DNA of 64,000 nucleotides from Bacillus sp. CH30_1T (GTDB taxonomy: Bacteria > Bacillota > Bacilli > Bacillales > Bacillaceae_B): positions 134,884 to 198,883 of the forward strand of contig NZ_VTUY01000007.1 in the NCBI RefSeq assembly GCF_008364765.1, given 5' to 3'. Below are positions 42,875-50,856 of the stretch, one piece after another. Numbering within the stretch: the stretch's first letter is position 1; each line of letters begins with the position of its first letter. A model generated the notes under the pieces. It worked only from the letters and a program-made list of their open reading frames with translations. It had not been told where the DNA came from and did no database searches. The translations under genes were made by a program, and so were the position numbers.

Positions 42875-44165
42875 ATCCTTGCCCCCCTCTTCTGCTTGAC
42901 ATTTTTACGTTTAAGAAAGGGTATTGCATATAAATATCGGACATTTTCATTTTCAGCTTTGTGAGCTGTTCATTTGATAACGCCTCTTTTTCTTCCTTTT
43001 CAATCCACTGAATATCAAGTGACCCCAACTCACTTGGGTACATTTCTTTCAGTTCCATGATTTCATCAACAAAGCTGAATTGCTCCGCTTTCATTAGCCC
43101 TGATTTTGTAATCGTCAATATTCCATCCTCTTGATGCAGGTAACCTTTTTTCATTAGATGCTTCAATACCCGGTTAAATTTTAATTTAGTAATATTGCTT
43201 TTTTGAAATAAATGATCTACACGTATCGTTTGTTTACCTGATTCATACATCTTTTTCAGTATAAAGCGCATAGCCAGTCGATTATCATTTTTCAATCTTT
43301 TCAATATAACCGAGATTAATCCGCGCTTTGGAGAGAACAGCAAGGAAATGATAAATATAACTGTAGCCGTCAATACAATGAAGGGGCCGGTCGATAACCC
43401 TTTACCAAGGGTACTGATCAGCGTTCCGACTGCCCCTGATAAGCCTCCCACAATTCCAGAAATAAAGACCATTGTCCGCAATGAATCCGTCCAGTATCTT
43501 GCTGATATGGCAGGAGTGATCAGCATAGCCGCCATCAGGATGACACCTACTGCTTGAATACCGATGACAACCGTAATAACTAATAAGGAAACAAAGAGAA
43601 AATTCAAAAATCCTACAGGAAGTCCGATTCCCCTCGCAAATTGAGGATCAAAGGTACTCACCTTAAATTCTTTGAATAATAGTGACGTAATAACAATTAA
43701 AGCCGCTGCGGTTAAGCCCATGAGTTGAACATCTCTCCCCACCAGGGAAGCTGCTTGCCCAAAGATGAAATCATCCAAGCCGCTTTGGTTACCAGTAGGC
43801 ATTTGAGCAACTTTTGTTAAAAGGACGATGCCTAATCCAAAGAATACAGACAATACTAAGCAAATAGCCGTGTCTTCCTTGATTCTCGTTGTGTTGGTAA
43901 TGATTTGTATCGTGTAAGCAGCAAGTAGACCCGTGGCGGCAGCACCAATCAATAGTACAAAGAAATTTTTCTCCCCAATGAACATAAATGCAAAACAGAT
44001 TCCCGGCAATGCTGCATGGGCGACCGCATCCCCAATTAAGCTTTGTTTCCTTAGTAAAGCAAAGCTGCCTAAAACTCCGCTCGCAATTCCCAGTAATAAG
44101 GTACTCAGTAATACCCATTGTGTATTTCCGTCCGTTAAAATCGATTGCCATAAATGATTCATCAT
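42864..44165 (-). CDS. mntC: Manganese ABC transporter permease MntC with C-terminal regulatory-like domain
   Basis: 433 residues from an ATG at 44165 (44162 is an alternative; AAGAGGTG lies just upstream). Residues 1-285 form an ABC-3 permease with LRKQSLIGDAVAHAALPGICFAF and LLFKEFKVSTFDPQFARGIGLP. Residues about 285-433 are soluble: a winged-helix-like part (LKFNRVLKHLMKKGYLHQEDGILTITKSG) and a helical tail resembling DtxR-type metalloregulator sequence. B. subtilis MntC has the same long form. The extension may sense metal or aid assembly; that is inference. Confidence 0.92.
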   Translation of the reverse strand: MMNHLWQSILTDGNTQWVLLSTLLLGIASGVLGSFALLRKQSLIGDAVAHAALPGICFAFMFIGEKNFFVLLIGAAATGLLAAYTIQIITNTTRIKEDTAICLVLSVFFGLGIVLLTKVAQMPTGNQSGLDDFIFGQAASLVGRDVQLMGLTAAALIVITSLLFKEFKVSTFDPQFARGIGLPVGFLNFLFVSLLVITVVIGIQAVGVILMAAMLITPAISARYWTDSLRTMVFISGIVGGLSGAVGTLISTLGKGLSTGPFIVLTATVIFIISLLFSPKRGLISVILKRLKNDNRLAMRFILKKMYESGKQTIRVDHLFQKSNITKLKFNRVLKHLMKKGYLHQEDGILTITKSGLMKAEQFSFVDEIMELKEMYPSELGSLDIQWIEKEEKEALSNEQLTKLKMKMSDIYMQYPFLNVKMSSRRGGQGYEL

Positions 44166-44177
44166 ATTCACCTCTTT

Positions 44178-44924
44178 CTATGGATGAATTAACATTTGAT
44201 CCTTTTCCAGGAAAGATAGTTTCCCTCCATAGGTTAGTTGTAAATTCTCTACGCTAAACACATCTTTCGTTGGACCATAGGCTATCGTTTTTCTATTCAG
44301 TAACAGCGTCCAATCAAAATACTCTGTAACAGTTTGCAAATCATGATGAACAACCAAAACGGTCTTGCCTTGTTCCTTTAATTCATTCAATAAGGAAATG
44401 ATCGCTTTTTCCGTTGCTGCGTCCACACCAACAAATGGTTCATCCATGAAATAGACTTCCGCTTCCTGAGCCAGTGCCCTGGCAAGGAAAACCCTTTGCT
44501 GCTGTCCTCCTGATAGCTGACTTATTTGTCTTGATGCAAATTGAGTCATTCCTACTTTATCGAGACACTCCATTGCAAATTGAACATCTTTTTTTGATGG
44601 TCTCTTAAACCATCCTAAATGACCATATCTCCCCATTAATACGACATCCAATGCATTTGTGGGGAAATCCCAATCTACAGATCCACGCTGAGGGACGTAC
44701 CCAACTAATTTGCTTTTAGGGGAATAGGCTTTTTCAAAGATTTTGATATCACCGGACGAGCGGGGAATCAACCCGAGAATGGCTTTAATTAATGTAGATT
44801 TCCCTGCACCATTAGGGCCGACAATTCCGATTAACTTACCCTTTGGAACAGAAAACTCTACGTCCATCAAAACCGGTTTTCTATGATACGCAACGGTTAA
44901 CCCCTTAATATCCACTGAATTCAT
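44178..44924 (-). CDS. mntB: Manganese ABC transporter ATPase MntB
   Basis: 248 residues with AGGAGG before the ATG. Walker A GPNGAGKSTLIK, Q-loop VPQRGSVDWDFP, signature LSGGQQQRVFLARAL, Walker B VYFMDEPFVGVD and the H-loop VVHHDLQTV are all intact. It powers the MntC/MntD channel. Confidence 0.96.
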   Translation of the reverse strand: MNSVDIKGLTVAYHRKPVLMDVEFSVPKGKLIGIVGPNGAGKSTLIKAILGLIPRSSGDIKIFEKAYSPKSKLVGYVPQRGSVDWDFPTNALDVVLMGRYGHLGWFKRPSKKDVQFAMECLDKVGMTQFASRQISQLSGGQQQRVFLARALAQEAEVYFMDEPFVGVDAATEKAIISLLNELKEQGKTVLVVHHDLQTVTEYFDWTLLLNRKTIAYGPTKDVFSVENLQLTYGGKLSFLEKDQMLIHP

Positions 44925-44942
44925 GGTATCGCCTCCTAAGAC

Positions 44943-45878
44943 TTACTTTAATCCCTCTACAATCGTATCAACGTTATGCTTATACATACCGATGTACGTT
45001 CCTTCTTCTGTTCCTTCTTTCCCCATAGCATCTGAAAATAATTCCCCGCCTTTTTCGACTTCATGGCCTTTATCTTGTGCCCCTGCTATAACAGCGTTAA
45101 TTGATTTTTCAGAGATACTTGATTCAACAAACACAGCTTTGATGTTTCTGTCTACCAATGTATTTACAAGAGACTGCACGTCTGCTAATCCATATTCAGC
45201 ATCTGTACTCAGACCTTGTAATCCCATAACTTGAAGATCGTATTTTGCTCCGAAGTAATTAAATGCATCGTGAGCTGTTACAAGAACTCTTTGTTCTTCT
45301 GGAATCTTTGACATTTCTTCCGTAGCATATGCTTTTAGTTCATCTAATTCCGCAAAGTACTTTTCAGTATTTCGAATGTAGTCTTCTTTGTTTTCAGGAT
45401 CTTTCTCAATCAATCCGTCCTTCACTTGCTCCAATGCAATTTTCCATAAATCAATATCGAACCACACATGTGGGTCTGTTGCCGTATTATCTGCCTGATC
45501 TTTACGCAACTTATCTTTAGGTATACTATCGGCGATTGCATAAGTCGGTTTTTCCTTGTTCATTTTTTCGAAGATCTCAAGCATTTTCCCTTCTAAATGG
45601 AGACCGCTATAGAAAATAATATCTGCTTCCTGGAGTTTACTAATATCCGACTGTTTAGCTTTGTAAAGATGAGGATCCACACCAGGTCCCATTAAACTTT
45701 GAACCTCTACATGCTCTCCTCCAATATTTTTAACCGCATCCCCTATTTGCCCTATTGTTGTCGTAACGACTATTTTATCATTTTTAGTTCCAGTGGTAGT
45801 TGCTCCACAGCCTGACAGGATAAGTCCTGCCGCTAAAATAATAATCATCCCTACAAGAGCCATTAATCTTATTTTCAT
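44943..45878 (-). CDS. mntA: Manganese-binding lipoprotein MntA
   Basis: 311 residues from the ATG at 45878, seven bases after GAGAGGAG. Lipobox LSGC gives lipidated Cys24. Cluster A-I solute-binding features include VVTTTIGQIGDAVKNIGGEHVEV, MGPGVDPHLYKAKQSD (metal His), TDPHVWFDIDLW (metal His), LVTAHDAFNYFGAKY and the C-terminal LFSDAMG with the Asp ligand. It captures Mn(II) outside the cell for MntBCD. Confidence 0.95.
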   Translation of the reverse strand: MKIRLMALVGMIIILAAGLILSGCGATTTGTKNDKIVVTTTIGQIGDAVKNIGGEHVEVQSLMGPGVDPHLYKAKQSDISKLQEADIIFYSGLHLEGKMLEIFEKMNKEKPTYAIADSIPKDKLRKDQADNTATDPHVWFDIDLWKIALEQVKDGLIEKDPENKEDYIRNTEKYFAELDELKAYATEEMSKIPEEQRVLVTAHDAFNYFGAKYDLQVMGLQGLSTDAEYGLADVQSLVNTLVDRNIKAVFVESSISEKSINAVIAGAQDKGHEVEKGGELFSDAMGKEGTEEGTYIGMYKHNVDTIVEGLK

Positions 45879-45993
45879 GTTTGATCTCCTCTCCAACCCA
45901 TATGTTTTTGATATCTACTACATCTACCTTATTCATGAAACTTATATATGTTCACTTTTTTTTACACAAGTAATTTCTTTTTTATAAGACTAC

Positions 45994-46061
45994 AAAAGTT
46001 TCCTTAGTGCAATAAAAGTTTCCTTAGTGCAAATTTTATTTCCTTACTCAATAATTGTCAA
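45994..46061 (-). promoter_or_regulatory. mntA promoter with three tandem MntR operator copies
   Basis: On the minus strand TTGACA (46056-46061), 17 bases, TAAAAT (46033-46038). Two identical 19-bp boxes, TTGCACTAAGGAAACTTTT, lie at 46014-46032 and 45994-46012, and a diverged third, TTGAGTAAGGAAATAAAA, at 46034-46051. The three GGAAA cores are exactly 20 bp apart. The box core matches the known MntR operator, and the third overlaps the spacer and minus-10. Confidence 0.85.
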
Positions 46062-46110
46062 TACATATTAACCAAATTGTTTAAACATTTCCGCAAAAAA
46101 GGAGGGAATG

Positions 46111-46139
46111 TTGACTCGAAAAACGTCATATTGTATAGT
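46111..46139 (+). promoter_or_regulatory. Sigma-A promoter of cspD with long 5' leader
   Basis: TTGACT (46111-46116), 17 bases, TATAGT (46134-46139). The transcript would carry about 114 nt before the ATG, as is usual for cold-shock genes, including a GGCAC/GTGCT hairpin just upstream of the ribosome site. Confidence 0.7.
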
Positions 46140-46259
46140 AAAGACATCATTGAAGTGTACGATTTTTATGCTTATTTCCAACGTATGAGAGTCAATCATT
46201 TCGTGAAAAATATTTTTCAGAGGCACAAACGTGCTTGAACGATTTAGGAGGATTCGAAA

Positions 46260-46460
46260 ATGCAAAATGGTAAAGTAAAATGGTTCAACAATGAAAAAGG
46301 ATTTGGATTCATTGAAGTTGAAGGTGGAGACGATGTATTCGTTCACTTCTCAGCGATTCAAGGTGAAGGGTTCAAATCATTAGAAGAAGGTCAAGAAGTT
46401 TCTTTCGACGTTGTTGAAGGAAATCGTGGACCTCAAGCTGCAAACGTAGTTAAATTATAA
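46260..46460 (+). CDS. cspD: Cold-shock protein CspD
   Basis: 66 residues, with AGGAGG seven or eight bases before the ATG. RNA-binding motifs are GFGFIE (RNP1-type) and VFVHFSAI (RNP2-type), in [14 protein letters not shown]. It binds single-stranded RNA as a chaperone. Position beside ypeQ/ypeP matches B. subtilis cspD. Confidence 0.96.
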   Translation: MQNGKVKWFNNEKGFGFIEVEGGDDVFVHFSAIQGEGFKSLEEGQEVSFDVVEGNRGPQAANVVKL

Positions 46461-46483
46461 TCGTTCGAACAATATAGTATACC

Positions 46484-46533
46484 AAAGGGCAGCACTTCTT
46501 AGGTTCTCCAAAGAAGTGCTGCCCTTTATTTTT
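46484..46533 (+). terminator. Terminator after cspD
   Basis: AAAGGGCAGCACTTCTT and AAGAAGTGCTGCCCTTT are a perfect 17-bp stem with a 10-nt loop and T-rich tail. Confidence 0.95.
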
Positions 46534-46709
46534 CAATTCAATTTTTGTCCGTAATTTCGAATTTGTTCTCCTATGGTGCATTTTTCTATACAAAAGCGGT
46601 GAGCATAGGTTTTACCATACTCTTTGCGAAAGTGCGCTTTAAGTAAGCAGGCGTTACAGTAGGTGTCTATGAGCTCATCCACTTTATCCACCACTTCTTT
46701 TCGATTCAT
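46533..46709 (-). CDS. ypeQ: YpeQ zinc-finger family protein (DUF2602)
   Basis: 58 residues from the ATG at 46709, seven bases after AGGAG. Four Cys in DTYCNACLLKAHFRK and RFCIEKCTIGEQIR form a zinc-ribbon-like site. A small cytosolic protein of unknown role, adjacent to ypeP as in B. subtilis. Confidence 0.88.
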   Translation of the reverse strand: MNRKEVVDKVDELIDTYCNACLLKAHFRKEYGKTYAHRFCIEKCTIGEQIRNYGQKLN

Positions 46710-46781
46710 GTGATCACTCCTAAGCTTGTTCAAGGACTTACGCTGTATTGTTATTTATAGAGTATATAATAGGGAACGAAA

Positions 46782-47438
46782 TTATTCTATTCGTTTGTTG
46801 CTGTGGACTTTTGTCCCCTGTAAGGCTTGATTGGCCAGCTTATCCGCTTCTTTATTATCTTTTCTGTTCAGCACGGCCCAATTGATTTTCAATCGAAGCT
46901 TTTTGATGAGGGCTTCAATACGATCGAGCCACCGACTCAAGCCCTCTTCATAACATGGCCATTCCCCTTCCAACTGTTTTATTACAACCTGGGAATCTCC
47001 ATTAATCGTACAAGGCACATTTTTCACGCCGATTTCATCAAGCAATCCAAGGGCAATATGTAAAGCTGCGTATTCTGCTTCATTATTATTTTCAATTTCC
47101 TCGAGAAGTTCATTTTTTCTGATTCTAAATGATTCTCCACCTTTATCGTAATAGATGACAATCCCTGCACCGGCAATGAGCGATTCCTTATCAAACCCTC
47201 CGTCGAAATATACAACGATGTTTTCTGGTTCCTTGTCTAATTCCTGATTCAGTTTGATAAATTCCTTTCTTGACCACGAATTCCCCATTTCATCTATGAT
47301 TTCAAGATCATGGACTCTTCCGGTTTTCATCAGATCATCGATATGAATCATTGTTTCTTTTCTTGGGAAGTAGTTGGATTCAAACCATATACTCGACGCT
47401 GTTTTGCTTGCATATTTAAATTTTAGTTTCATTTCCAT
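46782..47438 (-). CDS. ypeP: RNase H-like protein YpeP
   Basis: 218 residues from an ATG at 47438, nine bases after AAGGAG. Residues 1-70 are a family-specific head (SKTASSIWFESNYFPRKETM). The RNase HI fold follows, with acidic residues in VYFDGGFDKESLIAGAGIVIYY (Asp), NNNEAEYAALHIAL (Glu), INGDSQVVIKQL (Asp) and KDNKEADKLANQAL (Asp). All four catalytic positions are present, so activity is plausible. A second RNase H-like gene is at 48357. Confidence 0.9.
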   Translation of the reverse strand: MEMKLKFKYASKTASSIWFESNYFPRKETMIHIDDLMKTGRVHDLEIIDEMGNSWSRKEFIKLNQELDKEPENIVVYFDGGFDKESLIAGAGIVIYYDKGGESFRIRKNELLEEIENNNEAEYAALHIALGLLDEIGVKNVPCTINGDSQVVIKQLEGEWPCYEEGLSRWLDRIEALIKKLRLKINWAVLNRKDNKEADKLANQALQGTKVHSNKRIE

Positions 47439-47467
47439 AATCATTCGCTCCTTTTTTCTTCATACGA

Positions 47468-47496
47468 TTGTTCATTTTTACTTTTATTTGTATAAT
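47468..47496 (+). promoter_or_regulatory. Promoter of ypdP
   Basis: TTGTTC (47468-47473), 17 bases, TATAAT (47491-47496). The short leader contains CTATTG and CAATAG, which can pair right next to the AGGGGGG ribosome site. Confidence 0.55.
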
Positions 47497-47539
47497 GAGG
47501 ACTATTGTTTCATTTACATGTTCAATAGGGGGTCTTTGT

Positions 47540-48217
47540 ATGTTTAATATATGGTTTGGATTAGTCTTCGTTCTCATTACATTCTCTTTACTTCTGATTA
47601 TGTATCGAATGTTTGGACGAACTGGACTGTTTGTATGGATAGGGTTATCCACGATACTTGCTAACTTGCAGGTCGTTAAAACGATTGAAATTTTCGGGTT
47701 GACGGCTACTTTAGGGAATGCCATGTACGGAACAGCTTTTTTAGTAACGGACATCCTTAACGAAAAATATGGAAAAAAAGAAGCCCAGAAAGCGGTGTGG
47801 CTTGGGTTCTTCACTTTAATCGTTATGACTATTATTATGCAGCTCGTGTTAGTATTTCAACCACATCCTGAAGATTTCGCCCAAGAATCTCTGGCAACAA
47901 TCTTTGGGATCATTCCAAGAATTGCTCTTGGAAGCTTAGTCGCTTACCTCGTGAGTCAATTAACAGACGTGTATATCTTCACGTATTTAAAGAGGAAATT
48001 CCCTTCAGATTCACAGTTTTGGATTCGTAATAACGGAAGTACGATGGTGAGTCAGCTTTTGGATACTCTTGTATTCACAAGCATTGCTTTCCTGGGAGAA
48101 TATCCGATGGATGTCTGGTTTGAAATATTCATTACTACCTATCTCCTCAAATGGGTCATATCCATTATTGATACCCCATTTGGTTATGTGGCAAAACGAT
48201 TCCCTAAAGATGTGTGA
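47540..48217 (+). CDS. ypdP: Queuosine precursor transporter (VUT/YhhQ family, YpdP)
   Basis: 225 residues from the ATG at 47540, seven bases after AGGGGGG; the longer reading to 47468 lies upstream of the promoter elements. It has about six helices with the family signature ATLGNAMYGTAFLVTDILNEKYGKKEAQKAVWLGF and WIRNNGSTMVSQLLDTLVFTSIAF. It imports a queuine or preQ precursor. No preQ1 riboswitch was recognised in the leader. Confidence 0.9.
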   Translation: MFNIWFGLVFVLITFSLLLIMYRMFGRTGLFVWIGLSTILANLQVVKTIEIFGLTATLGNAMYGTAFLVTDILNEKYGKKEAQKAVWLGFFTLIVMTIIMQLVLVFQPHPEDFAQESLATIFGIIPRIALGSLVAYLVSQLTDVYIFTYLKRKFPSDSQFWIRNNGSTMVSQLLDTLVFTSIAFLGEYPMDVWFEIFITTYLLKWVISIIDTPFGYVAKRFPKDV

Positions 48218-48228
48218 TAGTTGGGTTG

Positions 48229-48262
48229 GAGCCTGGGGAACTGGTTTACCCCAGGCTCTTCT
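48229..48262 (+). terminator. Terminator-like hairpin after ypdP
   Basis: GAGCCTGGGG and CCCCAGGCTC with a 10-nt loop; the tail TTCTATT is weak in T. Confidence 0.6.
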
Positions 48263-48356
48263 ATTGGAGGGGTGGATTAAGGATTCGTTCTCCCTACCTT
48301 CTATTTTGTCTGCTACTATAATATTATTCTAAAGATGTACTTTGAGGTGAACACAT

Positions 48357-48743
48357 ATGACCGAAGTGAATATTGATGGAGCAAGTGCTGGTAACCCCGG
48401 GCCAAGTGGTGCCGGTATTTTTATTAAAAACAACGGAAAAGTGGAAAAACACGCCATTCCTTTAGGGATCATGGATAATCATGAAGCTGAATTCATTGCA
48501 TGCAGGAAAGCTCTGGAGATCTGCTTAGAAAAACAAGCTGATACCGTGTGGTTGAAGAGTGATTCTCAAGCGGTTGTTCATGCGATTGAGAAAGAGTTTG
48601 TAAGGAATATTCAATATAAACAGTTGCTCGATGATATATTGGAAATGACGAAGCAAATAGACCTTTTCTTCGTAAAGTGGATACCCAGTAAGGAAAATAA
48701 AGCTGCAGATGAGCTTGCCCGAAAAGCTATTCATCTGAACTAA
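48357..48743 (+). CDS. ypdQ: RNase HI-like protein YpdQ
   Basis: 128 residues. It has the complete RNase HI core: VNIDGASAGNPGPSGAGIFI (Asp), DNHEAEFIACRKAL (Glu), KSDSQAVVHAI (Asp) and SKENKAADELARKA (Asp). It is shorter than E. coli RNase HI and lacks the basic protrusion, like other Bacillus YpdQ proteins, whose activity in B. subtilis is doubtful. It shares a transcript with the EamA gene, 12 bases downstream. Confidence 0.9.
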   Translation: MTEVNIDGASAGNPGPSGAGIFIKNNGKVEKHAIPLGIMDNHEAEFIACRKALEICLEKQADTVWLKSDSQAVVHAIEKEFVRNIQYKQLLDDILEMTKQIDLFFVKWIPSKENKAADELARKAIHLN

Positions 48744-48755
48744 AGGAGGATTCGT

Positions 48756-49667
48756 TTGGCTAAGATTGCTGATATTGCCTTGGTCGGTGTTGCTTTCATA
48801 TGGGGAGCTACCTTCGTGGTTGTACAATCGGCCATTGAATTCCTTCCCCCCTTCATGTTTAATGGGAGCCGTTTTCTAATGGCCGCTATCCCTTTAGTCG
48901 TGGTCCTGTTTATCAAAAGCACTCCGATTGTTAAGAGATCCGTTTTGCACGGCATTTTTTTAGGGATATTTTTATTTATCGGGTATGCCTTTCAAACACT
49001 CGGCCTGTTATTTACAACTCCGTCAAAAGCAGGGTTTGTTACAGGATTAAGCGTGGTGATGGTCCCTTTATTTTCATTTGTTTTCTTTAAACGCTCTCCT
49101 TCAAAAGGAGCCATAATGGGGTCCAGCCTAGCTGCAATAGGACTATACCTCCTTATGTCAGGTCATTCTCAGGCCTTCAATATAGGAGATGCCCTCGTAT
49201 TCATTTGTGCCTTTGGGTTTGCTCTACATATTATTTACACTGACGTTTTCACAAAAAATACATCCCTGCTCCTATTAACATCGGTGCAGTTATGTACAGT
49301 TGGAATCCTTTCAATGGGGTGTGCACTTATTTTTGAAAATCCACATGCTGTGCTGATGAATGGAGGACTGGGTAATAAGGAAGTAATGACCGCATTACTG
49401 ATCACTTCTCTATTGGCTACCTTATTGGCATTCATCACACAGACCTACGCTCAAAGATACACAACTCCATCAAGGGTGGCCATCATTTTTACGTTGGAAC
49501 CTGTATTTGCAGCCATCTGTTCCTATTTGTGGATTGGAGAACGATTGGGATCTATGGCCATTGCAGGAAGCGGATTAATCGTTATTGGGATGCTCTTATC
49601 TGAAGTACCTATTCTTGCATGGATTTTGAAAAAAATGAACAGAAATCATTCTGTTGAAGTAAAATAA
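48756..49667 (+). CDS. EamA/DMT-family transporter
   Basis: 303 residues from a TTG at 48756, directly after AAAGGAGG. Ten transmembrane helices arise from two EamA repeats (FIWGATFVVVQSAIEFLPPFMFNGSRFLMAA and the C-terminal half with ITQTYAQRYTTPSRVAIIFTLEPVFAAICSYLWIGERL). A metabolite exporter or importer of unknown substrate. Confidence 0.9.
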   Translation: MAKIADIALVGVAFIWGATFVVVQSAIEFLPPFMFNGSRFLMAAIPLVVVLFIKSTPIVKRSVLHGIFLGIFLFIGYAFQTLGLLFTTPSKAGFVTGLSVVMVPLFSFVFFKRSPSKGAIMGSSLAAIGLYLLMSGHSQAFNIGDALVFICAFGFALHIIYTDVFTKNTSLLLLTSVQLCTVGILSMGCALIFENPHAVLMNGGLGNKEVMTALLITSLLATLLAFITQTYAQRYTTPSRVAIIFTLEPVFAAICSYLWIGERLGSMAIAGSGLIVIGMLLSEVPILAWILKKMNRNHSVEVK

Positions 49668-49702
49668 AATAGGAGGCCGATTGGTGGCTCTCCTATTTTT
49701 TA
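49666..49702 (+). terminator. Terminator after the EamA gene
   Basis: AAAATAGGAG and CTCCTATTTT with a T tail. Confidence 0.85.
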
Positions 49703-49717
49703 TGCGTGAACAATAGG

Positions 49718-49756
49718 AAAGACCACCAAAAAGGAAACAACCCTTTTTGGTGGTCC
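49718..49756 (-). terminator. Terminator after the 49763-50029 gene
   Basis: GACCACCAAAAAGG and CCTTTTTGGTGGTC, a perfect 14-bp stem with a 7-nt loop; modest T tail on the minus strand. Confidence 0.8.
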
Positions 49757-49762
49757 CGTGCC

Positions 49763-50029
49763 TTATGCAAAGCCCTGTTTCTCCATCCACCTTAGTGCTT
49801 CATTTCTGGATGCAATTTGCTGGGAATGAAGTCTTTCTAATATGGACATGTAAAAACTGCTATCGAATTGTTTTTGAGCTTTTAATGTGATTTCAATGGC
49901 GCTATTGACCAGTTCATCCGGGGCATCTGTGTATTTTTTGCCAAAATAGATGAAGCCAATTGCGTCTTCTTGAAATTTGAATCCTTTGTTTTCAAGATCT
50001 ATGAGAAATTCTTCTGTTGTCTTTTTCAC
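49763..50029 (-). CDS. Small conserved protein, probably DUF6123
   Basis: 88 residues from a GTG at 50029 preceded by GAGGAG. The sequence KTTEEFLIDLENKGFKFQEDAIGFIYFGKKYTDAPDELVNSAIEITLKAQ is what I recall for the DUF6123 family; this assignment is from memory and uncertain. It is soluble, helical and lacks catalytic motifs. Function unknown. Confidence 0.7.
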   Translation of the reverse strand: MKKTTEEFLIDLENKGFKFQEDAIGFIYFGKKYTDAPDELVNSAIEITLKAQKQFDSSFYMSILERLHSQQIASRNEALRWMEKQGFA

Positions 50030-50063
50030 GTTTCTCCTCACCTTATCGCCACTTTGTCTTCTC

Positions 50064-50552
50064 TTATCTTACAGAAAATTTTTTATTTTGCCTATCCTTT
50101 TTCGAAAACAGGAAGGCCATGCAGCCCATAAATGAACCGAGCAATGCTCCTCCGACTACTTCCTGAGGTTGATGTCCTAGCATTTCTTTCAGTCGTTTTG
50201 GCTTTTTCTCTTCGAATTCTACCGCTTCTTTATCATGAGCTTTGCGAACGAGCTCATCTAGACTATTCACTTTAAGGGTCAGTTCGCCTGTTTGTCTCCG
50301 AATTCCTTGTGCATCGTACATGACGATTAGACCAAAGATAAATGAAAGAGCAAAGTCAATCGTTCTGACCCCCCTCTTTAAAGCAATAAATGTTGTTAAC
50401 GAAGCAACCCCTGCACTATGAGAACTTGGCATTCCCCCTGTTTGGAAAAACAGCTCAGGTTTCCATTCCTTCTTTTTTAAAAAATGCAGTGGTATCTTCA
50501 GACCCTGTGCGAGAGCTATACTAATAAGTGCCGTTACAATCCCTTTATTCAC
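50064..50552 (-). CDS. DUF212/YuiD family divergent PAP2-like membrane protein
   Basis: 162 residues. It shows the family's GGMPSSHSAGVASL (PAP2-like Ser-His), FALSFIFGLIVMYDAQGIRRQTGE and LGHQPQEVVGGALLGSFMG (His). Three to five helices are expected. Resembles YuiD; a lipid-phosphate phosphatase-like role is suggested by the motif but not shown. Confidence 0.9.
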   Translation of the reverse strand: MNKGIVTALISIALAQGLKIPLHFLKKKEWKPELFFQTGGMPSSHSAGVASLTTFIALKRGVRTIDFALSFIFGLIVMYDAQGIRRQTGELTLKVNSLDELVRKAHDKEAVEFEEKKPKRLKEMLGHQPQEVVGGALLGSFMGCMAFLFSKKDRQNKKFSVR

Positions 50553-50659
50553 CCTTACACCTCCCTGTCTTTAGTTTGTCCTAAAATTCAATGCACATAG
50601 GATATTTATTATGAACATAGCCAAAATAATAATGATTACAGAAAAGGAGGGGTTTCGGT

Positions 50660-50797
50660 ATGACAAAAGGAAATAACAAAAACAAAGGTAAAAATGCCAA
50701 AAGCGTAAATCCACAAGGAATATCCCGGGATGCAGAATTTTCCATGGAACCGAAGAGCCAATTGGAAAATGCCGCTAAGAAAGCGAATACAAAGTAA
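50660..50797 (+). CDS. sspL: Small acid-soluble spore protein L (SspL)
   Basis: 45 residues, with AAAAGGAGGGG before the ATG. It reads MTKGNNKNKGKNAKSVNPQG and ends PKSQLENAAKKANTK, closely paralleling B. subtilis SspL (...GVTPQGD...PKTELEERAKKSNTKR). Such proteins are made in the forespore under sigma-G. Adjacency to ypcP agrees with B. subtilis gene order. Confidence 0.85.
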   Translation: MTKGNNKNKGKNAKSVNPQGISRDAEFSMEPKSQLENAAKKANTK

Positions 50798-50810
50798 GCA
50801 TTTCCACATT

Positions 50811-50846
50811 AAAAAGTGTCAGGGGCCAAAAGGATCCCTGACACTC
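50811..50846. terminator. Terminator shared by sspL and ypcP
   Basis: AGTGTCAGGG and CCCTGACACT, with TTTTTAA on the minus strand. Confidence 0.85.
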
Positions 50847-50856
50847 CTATAGTCGA

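Noticed and set aside
47445..47540. preQ1 riboswitch before ypdP
   Set aside because: The leader after the promoter is under 40 nt and lacks the preQ1 aptamer pattern.
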